Assembly: GCA_903919165.1 (NCBI GenBank)
Contig: CAIXHJ010000474.1
Coordinates: 1 to 10,337, forward strand
Direction of reading: 5' to 3'
Length of the DNA: 10,337 nucleotides
From: an uncultured Holophagaceae bacterium
Lineage (GTDB): Bacteria > Acidobacteriota > Holophagae > Holophagales > Holophagaceae
In this document: in pieces, positions 5,853 to 10,337 of the stretch
Layout: each line of letters opens with the position of its first letter
Position numbering within the stretch: the stretch's first letter is position 1
Position numbers and translations under genes: made by a program
The notes under the pieces: generated by a model
What the model was told of the DNA's origin: nothing
What the model saw: the letters and a program-made list of their open reading frames with translations, nothing else
The model's database searches: none

Positions 5853-7229
5853 ATGCGATCCGCCGATCCCACAGCCCTCTGGGACACCATCCGCCTCGGA
5901 CTATCCAAGCAGTTGCCCGAGGCCAGCTTCAAGGAGTGGATCGCGCCTTGCGAACCCCTGAAGGTGAAGGATGGTGCGCTCTGGATCCAGGTTCCCAGTG
6001 CCGCCGCTAAACTGTGGATCGAGCAGCAGTTGCCAGAGGAATTCAGCGACGCGCTGGCCCAGGGCGGGTTGGCCGACTTGCGCCTGGAATTCCATATCAA
6101 CGGCACACCGGCGGTGGAATTAAAGGCCAGCCCGAAAAGAGGACCCCGCGTAGCGCCAGGCGTGGAACCGTCGACCATCTCCTTTCCCCACCTGTTCAAC
6201 CGCTATACCCTCGATCGCTTTGTCGTCGGCCCTGGTAGCCAGTTGGCTTTCGCTGCCGCCAGAGCGGTGGTGGATAGTTACGGCAAGGCGGCGACACCCC
6301 TCAGTATGAATCCATTGTTCATCTACGGAGGTGCGGGCCTCGGCAAGACCCACCTGATGGTTGGCATTGGAAAGGGCCTGCTCGAACGGGCTCCCGGGCT
6401 GCGTGTGGTCTACCTCAAGGTGGACAACTTCTTCAATGAGCTGACTGTGGCCATCCGGGCAAAGAACACTGAGCCCATGCGCAAGAAGTACCAGCAGAAC
6501 GATGTGTTACTGCTCGATGACGTCCAGACGCTCGGGAAGATGGAGCGTACTCAGGAAGAGATCTTCCACATCCTGGAGCATCTGCTTCAACATGGGCGGC
6601 AAATCGTCATCACCTCCGACAAACCCCCCCAGAGGCTGGAGGGTTGCCATGAGCGGCTCATCACCCGGTTTAAATGGGGCCTCACCGCAGACATCCAGCC
6701 ACCGGACTTTGAGACGCGCATCGCGATCCTAAAAAAGAAGCTTGAGGACGTGGACTTTCAACATGTACCCCCCATCCCGGAGGATGTTCTCACCTTCATC
6801 GCCCACAAGGCTAAGGGCAGTGTGCGGGACCTGGAGGGTTTCCTCACGCGCGTGATCTTCCAAGCCAGCCTGATTGGAATACCGCCCTCCTTGGAGGTGG
6901 CCCACGCCGCTTTCCTGGGTCAGAGTGGAGAAGAGCCCTCTGCACCCGTTCATCCAGATCGTATCTACCGTATGACGGCGGAAACCTTCAATGTGTCCTT
7001 CGTCGACCTCATGAAGAAACGATCCCGCCAACAGGCCATCCTCGTTCCCCGTCAGGTTGCCATGTATCTCGCTCGCGAGATTGCCTCATCACCGTTTACC
7101 GATATCGGACGTTCCTTCAACATGCACCATTCCACCGTTATGAACGCCGTTGACTCTGTCAGAGACCGCATGAAGCGCGATCCTGAATTCCACAGGCTGG
7201 TTCAGGCTCTTCTCAATAGTATTCATTGA
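5853..7229 (+). CDS. dnaA: Chromosomal replication initiator protein DnaA, with variant DNA-binding residues
   Basis: DnaA binds boxes at oriC and, as an ATP-bound filament, opens the DNA. The 458-residue protein has a domain I (about 5-70, with WI motifs), a short linker (about 85-108), and an AAA+ domain from about 109. The AAA+ domain shows Walker A GGAGLGKT (159-166), Walker B LLLDDVQ (D222/D223), sensor I TSD (254-256), arginine finger R272 in RLITRFKWGL, and sensor II GSVRDLEG (R325). Domain IV runs from about 367, with PRQVAMYLARE (399-409). The recognition helix reads IGRSFNMHHSTV instead of the usual IG..FGGRDH[TS]TV. The single-strand-binding loop reads KKYQQND instead of YRS.D. The ATG at 5853 has GGTGA upstream and matches the domain I boundary; a GTG at 5745 would add 36 unconserved residues. 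It is divergent from rpmH and followed by the oriC-like gap and dnaN. Confidence 0.97.
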   Translation: MRSADPTALWDTIRLGLSKQLPEASFKEWIAPCEPLKVKDGALWIQVPSAAAKLWIEQQLPEEFSDALAQGGLADLRLEFHINGTPAVELKASPKRGPRVAPGVEPSTISFPHLFNRYTLDRFVVGPGSQLAFAAARAVVDSYGKAATPLSMNPLFIYGGAGLGKTHLMVGIGKGLLERAPGLRVVYLKVDNFFNELTVAIRAKNTEPMRKKYQQNDVLLLDDVQTLGKMERTQEEIFHILEHLLQHGRQIVITSDKPPQRLEGCHERLITRFKWGLTADIQPPDFETRIAILKKKLEDVDFQHVPPIPEDVLTFIAHKAKGSVRDLEGFLTRVIFQASLIGIPPSLEVAHAAFLGQSGEEPSAPVHPDRIYRMTAETFNVSFVDLMKKRSRQQAILVPRQVAMYLAREIASSPFTDIGRSFNMHHSTVMNAVDSVRDRMKRDPEFHRLVQALLNSIH

Positions 7230-7252
7230 TTTGATTAATAATATGATTTTAT
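7213..7252. other. AT-rich stretch, probable DNA unwinding element
   Basis: Only six of these 40 bases are G or C, against a GC-rich background. The tract spans the dnaA stop codon (7227-7229), contains TGATT three times (7227, 7232, 7244) and runs straight into the perfect DnaA box. That arrangement is typical of a bacterial unwinding element beside its anchoring box. Confidence 0.7.
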
Positions 7253-7257
7253 CCACA
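7249..7257 (+). promoter_or_regulatory. DnaA box, perfect consensus
   Basis: TTATCCACA is an exact match to the strong consensus box and lies at the edge of the AT-rich tract. Confidence 0.8.
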
Positions 7258-7272
7258 GCCCTCCTGGCTAGG

Positions 7273-7281
7273 GGATCCACA
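7273..7281 (+). promoter_or_regulatory. Degenerate DnaA box
   Basis: GGATCCACA matches seven of nine consensus bases and keeps the TCCACA core. It lies 24 bp after the perfect box in the same orientation. Confidence 0.4.
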
Positions 7282-7342
7282 ACCCGGCTCAAGGTGGGAA
7301 TCCATAGGGGTTCATGGCCTTCCTTCCACGGGGTTCCGGAGC

Positions 7343-7351
7343 TTGTCCACA
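7343..7351 (+). promoter_or_regulatory. Near-consensus DnaA box
   Basis: TTGTCCACA matches eight of nine consensus bases, in the same orientation as the others. Confidence 0.55.
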
Positions 7352-7398
7352 GCCTGTCCCGGGCAGTGAAACTCCGGTAGGATAGAGCTTTGACACGA

Positions 7399-7407
7399 CT
7401 TTCCACA
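7399..7407 (+). promoter_or_regulatory. Degenerate DnaA box upstream of dnaN
   Basis: CTTTCCACA matches seven of nine consensus bases and keeps TCCACA. It lies 37 bp before the dnaN start codon, where bound DnaA could affect dnaN transcription. Confidence 0.4.
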
Positions 7408-7443
7408 GGTTGCCCAGGTCCTCAGCATCATCAAGGGTGATTC

Positions 7444-8577
7444 ATGAATCTTCAATTACAAGTATCCAAGGATCGTCTGGACCGGACACTGGGTCTCTTG
7501 AAACACGCTCTTGATCGTCGCGTGACCCTTCCAATCCTTCAGCACATCCTTGTGGATGTCCGCGCCAAGGAGGTCATCCTGAAGGCCACGGACATGGAAC
7601 TGGCTTTTGAAGCTACGGTTCCTGGTGAGGGCCAGGGTCAATGGACCATGGCAGTTCCGGGGAAGAAATTCATTGAAACGGTGCGCGTTTTTCCAGAGGG
7701 GATTCTAAGTCTGGAGTGTCCGGATGCCGGAAGCCGTCTCTGGTTACGGGCCAAGGGAATGAACTCCGAACACAACATCCAACCCGGTGAAGGGTTCCCC
7801 GAACTCCCGAGTCCGGGGAAGGAATTGCCGGTCGTGAACATTCCCGTACCTCGGTTCAAGCGGGCCATTCAGTTGGGGTCCATCGCGGTGAGCAAGGATG
7901 CCACCAAACCCACCCTGTCAGCGGTGCTTGTGCATTTGTCCAAGCACCATATCCGGGTGGTTTCTACAGACGGGTTCAGACTGGCTGTGGCAGAGGTGCC
8001 TTGTGATACGAAGTTGAAGGATGAGGTGCGTCTCATCGTGCCAAAACGAGCCCTGGATCTCATTCCGACCCTCCTCGGCGATGAGGGGGAGGTGGAACTC
8101 TGCTGGGACGGCACAACACTGTACCTAGACCAACCAGGTTTGAAGTTCAGCACGCGTCTCGTCACAGGTAATTACCCCGCCTATGAGAAAGTTCTCCCAG
8201 CCGAGTTACCCAAGCGAGTGATCATGGACCGAGAGGCCTTCCTGCGCACCCTCCGCTTCGTGGGGCTCAAGAAGGACGACTACAACAAGAACGTGCGCCT
8301 ATTCTTCGAGTTCCCCAATCTGCGCACGGTTTTTCAGCATCCCGACGAAGGTGTGAATCAGGCCACCCTTCCCTTCACGGGCGAGGAGCACCCCTTTGAG
8401 TTGGCCTTCAACATCGACTACCTCACGGAGCTACTGGAACGGTTGCCTGGCGAGGAGGCGGTTTATCAGTTCAAGGATGAGGTTGGTCAGGGCGTATTTA
8501 TGTCACCCAGCCTTGAGGATCTCAGCTTTCGCTATGTCCTCATGCCCGTCCGCTTTGCAAATAGCGCCACGGTCTGA
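7444..8577 (+). CDS. dnaN: DNA polymerase III sliding clamp, beta subunit
   Basis: The beta clamp forms a ring dimer that tethers DNA polymerase III and other proteins to DNA. The 377-residue product has the usual three-fold clamp build. It begins MNLQLQVSKDRLDRTLGLLKHAL and carries LPILQHILVDV (29-39), ATDMELA and the domain II STDGFRLA strand. It ends with the near-universal SFRYVLMPVR, here followed by seven extra residues (FANSATV). Its length agrees with the family (about 365-380). The ATG has GGGTGA three nucleotides upstream, a close but acceptable Shine-Dalgarno. It follows the oriC-like gap and is co-directional with dnaA and gyrB. Confidence 0.98.
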   Translation: MNLQLQVSKDRLDRTLGLLKHALDRRVTLPILQHILVDVRAKEVILKATDMELAFEATVPGEGQGQWTMAVPGKKFIETVRVFPEGILSLECPDAGSRLWLRAKGMNSEHNIQPGEGFPELPSPGKELPVVNIPVPRFKRAIQLGSIAVSKDATKPTLSAVLVHLSKHHIRVVSTDGFRLAVAEVPCDTKLKDEVRLIVPKRALDLIPTLLGDEGEVELCWDGTTLYLDQPGLKFSTRLVTGNYPAYEKVLPAELPKRVIMDREAFLRTLRFVGLKKDDYNKNVRLFFEFPNLRTVFQHPDEGVNQATLPFTGEEHPFELAFNIDYLTELLERLPGEEAVYQFKDEVGQGVFMSPSLEDLSFRYVLMPVRFANSATV

Positions 8578-8626
8578 CCCGCACCCGGAACACAGTAATT
8601 CACCGAAACTTACCCAGTGAGTCTTG

Positions 8627-10337
8627 ATGTCAGAAGAAGTCCTCAGTGCACGTGTCCACACCCCCCTGGAAACCGATAGCTACACCGCCGACAACATCAC
8701 GGTTCTGCGAGACCTCGAGGCTGTTCGCAAGCGGCCCGGCATGTACATCGGCGATACCGACGACGGCAGCGGCCTGCATCACATGGTCTACGAAGTGGTG
8801 GACAACTCCGTGGACGAGGCCCTGGCGGGCTTCTGCAAGCAAGTCGATGTGATCCTACACAGTGACGGCAGCTGCACCGTGCAGGACGACGGCCGCGGTA
8901 TTCCCGTGGATATCCACAAGGAGGAGGGTCGCAGCGCCGCCGAGGTGATCATGACAGTGCTCCATGCCGGGGGTAAATTCGACAACACCAGCACCGATGG
9001 AAAGAATGCCTACAAGGTGTCCGGCGGACTTCATGGCGTGGGAGTGTCCTGTGTGAACGCACTCTCGTCCAAGCTGTGGCTCACCGTCTGGAAGGATGGC
9101 CAGGAACACGCCATGACCTTCTCCCAAGGCAAGGCGGACGCCCCCTTGAAGCTGGTTGGTCCAACGGCGCGGCGCGGCACCCGCGTGCGATTCCAGCCCG
9201 ACCCCGAAGTATTCAACAACGTCCTCGACTTCAGTTTCGAGACCCTGAGCCAGCGTCTACGGGAATTGAGCTACCTCAACCAGGGCGTTCACATCCGCAT
9301 CACCGACGAGCGCACTGGAGACACCCATGATTTCGTGAATGCCGGGGGCATCGGGGCCTTCGTGGAACACCTGAACCGAAATAAGGTGGTCCTCCACAAG
9401 CCCCCGATCTTCATCAAGGACGAGAAGCAGGACACCACTGTGGAGGTCGCCCTCCAGTGGAACGACTCCTACCAGGAGACGCTTTACTGTTTCACCAACA
9501 ACATCCGCAACCGGGACGGCGGCTCGCACCTGGAGGGGTTTCGGGCCGCCATGACGCGAGTAATCAATTCATACGCCGAGAAGAACAACCTGCTGAAGAG
9601 CGCCAAGGTGAGCCTCTCCGGCGAGGATGTCCGCGAGGGGCTGACGGCGGTCGTGAGCACCAAGGTCCCTGATCCCAAGTTTTCGAGTCAAACCAAGGAC
9701 AGGCTGGTCTCCAGCGAGGTGAAGGGCGTCGTCCAGACCATCGTCTATGAGAAGCTCTCCAGTTTCTTCGAGGAGAACCCGCGCGAGGCCAAGGCCATCC
9801 TCGAGAAGGCCATTGAGGCCGCCAGGGCCCGCGAAGCGGCCCGCAAGGCCCGGGAGCTGACCCGGCGCAAGGGCGCTCTTGATGGCGGCGGCCTGCCGGG
9901 CAAGCTGGCGGACTGTCAGGAAAAGGACCCGGCCCTCAGTGAGATCTTCCTGGTGGAGGGCGATTCCGCCGGCGGCAGCGCCAAGCAGGGCCGCCATCGT
10001 GCCACCCAGGCCATCCTGCCCCTCAAGGGCAAAGTGCTGAATGTGGAAAAGGCCCGCTTCGACAAGATCCTCAGCCACAACGAACTGCGCGTACTCATCC
10101 AGGCCCTGGGCACCGGCATCGGCAAGGAGGAGTTCAAGGTCGAGAACCTGCGCTACCACAAGGTCGTGCTGATGACCGACGCCGACGTGGACGGCTCCCA
10201 TATCCGCACCCTGCTGCTTACCTTCTTTTTCCGGCACATGGTTGAGTTGATTAATGCGGGGCACCTGTACATTGCCCAGCCACCCCTCTACCGTGTCAAA
10301 TCAGGTAGCTCCGAGCAGTGGGTCTACTCCGAACAAC
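8627..10337 (+). CDS. gyrB: DNA gyrase subunit B, 3' end outside window
   Basis: GyrB supplies the ATPase and part of the cleavage core of DNA gyrase, which introduces negative supercoils. The frame is open from the ATG at 8627 to the window end, giving 570 codons. The GHKL ATPase domain shows E57 and N60 (YEVVDNSVDEA), QDDGRGIP (86-93), HAGGKFD (113-119) and the lid VSGGLHGVGVS (131-141). The transducer follows, with QTK at 355-357. The Toprim domain carries EGDSAGGSA (444-452), PLKGKVLNVEKAR (465-477) and MTDADVDGSHIRTLL (516-530). PLKGKVLNVEKA favours GyrB over ParE. The ATG lies 49 nt after the dnaN stop with only a weak ribosome-binding site, and no recF intervenes. No frameshift is seen. 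Confidence 0.97.
   Translation, partial: MSEEVLSARVHTPLETDSYTADNITVLRDLEAVRKRPGMYIGDTDDGSGLHHMVYEVVDNSVDEALAGFCKQVDVILHSDGSCTVQDDGRGIPVDIHKEEGRSAAEVIMTVLHAGGKFDNTSTDGKNAYKVSGGLHGVGVSCVNALSSKLWLTVWKDGQEHAMTFSQGKADAPLKLVGPTARRGTRVRFQPDPEVFNNVLDFSFETLSQRLRELSYLNQGVHIRITDERTGDTHDFVNAGGIGAFVEHLNRNKVVLHKPPIFIKDEKQDTTVEVALQWNDSYQETLYCFTNNIRNRDGGSHLEGFRAAMTRVINSYAEKNNLLKSAKVSLSGEDVREGLTAVVSTKVPDPKFSSQTKDRLVSSEVKGVVQTIVYEKLSSFFEENPREAKAILEKAIEAARAREAARKARELTRRKGALDGGGLPGKLADCQEKDPALSEIFLVEGDSAGGSAKQGRHRATQAILPLKGKVLNVEKARFDKILSHNELRVLIQALGTGIGKEEFKVENLRYHKVVLMTDADVDGSHIRTLLLTFFFRHMVELINAGHLYIAQPPLYRVKSGSSEQWVYSEQ

Larger units (their letters stand above)
7230..7443. other. oriC: Probable oriC in the dnaA-dnaN gap
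   Basis: This 214-bp gap holds no gene. It combines an AT-rich end, one perfect DnaA box and three degenerate boxes, all in one orientation, and it lies between dnaA and dnaN at the point from which genes are transcribed outward on both sides. The dnaN promoter must lie here or upstream, so the boxes could also make dnaN respond to DnaA. The rest is GC-rich sequence in which I see no convincing terminator. Confidence 0.7.

Noticed and set aside
7018..7050. Loss of the DnaA arginine equivalent to E. coli R399
   Set aside because: Valine 398 before PRQ first looked like the replacement, but counting back from PRQ in E. coli and B. subtilis places that arginine in the basic loop, where R390 and R392 are present here.
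7354..7366. CTGTCCCGGGCAG as a terminator or operator
   Set aside because: The short, imperfect palindrome has no T-tract; it is too weak to call.
7390..7395. TTGACA as the -35 of a dnaN promoter
   Set aside because: It is a perfect -35 hexamer, but no -10-like sequence lies 16-19 nt downstream (CCCAGG region).
5999..9400. Further TCCACA/TGTGGA matches inside dnaA, dnaN and gyrB (for example near 6013, 7550 and 8910) as extra DnaA boxes
   Set aside because: They are scattered, in mixed orientation and near the number expected by chance for a 6-mer in 10 kb.

Overview
This is the chromosomal replication-origin neighbourhood of a GC-rich, Gram-negative-type bacterium. The support is the classic divergent layout: rpmH-rnpA-yidC-jag-mnmE on the minus strand and dnaA-dnaN-gyrB on the plus strand. 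YidC has an N-terminal membrane anchor and a large periplasmic domain, which points to a two-membrane cell envelope. GatB points to a lineage that makes Gln-tRNA and/or Asn-tRNA by transamidation. Nothing in the sequence fixes the taxon; an Acidobacteriota (Holophaga/Geothrix-like) or similar deep Gram-negative lineage is my low-confidence guess. I see no mobile elements, CRISPR arrays, tRNA or rRNA genes, so this is core chromosome rather than an accessory island.

Left arm (1-5640, minus strand). Reading leftward from the origin, rpmH (L34), rnpA (RNase P protein), yidC (membrane insertase), jag/khpB (RNA-binding KH-R3H protein), mnmE (tRNA wobble-uridine GTPase), gatB (amidotransferase subunit B) and a partial small zinc-ribbon membrane protein form one tight run. 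Gaps are a 4-bp overlap, 9, 9, 9, 44 and 15 nt, so they are probably one operon driven from a promoter just upstream of rpmH. A perfect parS-type ParB-binding palindrome lies inside the mnmE coding sequence.

Centre (5641-5852). This divergent regulatory region holds a plausible rpmH promoter, a perfect 8-bp hairpin in the rpmH leader, a strong rpmH ribosome-binding site and a weak candidate dnaA promoter.

Right arm (5853-10337, plus strand). dnaA is followed by a 214-bp gap that has the hallmarks of oriC: an AT-rich stretch at the dnaA stop codon, abutting a perfect TTATCCACA DnaA box, then three degenerate boxes in the same orientation. dnaN follows, then directly gyrB (truncated by the window end) without an intervening recF.

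The genes are ordinary in kind: initiation, clamp, gyrase, ribosome, tRNA processing and modification, and membrane insertion. What deserves a second look is in the details: a DnaA whose DNA-recognition signature and single-strand-binding motif depart from the canonical residues, an MnmE lacking the guanine-specificity NKxD motif, the intragenic parS, and the absence of yidD, recF and mnmG from their usual slots.
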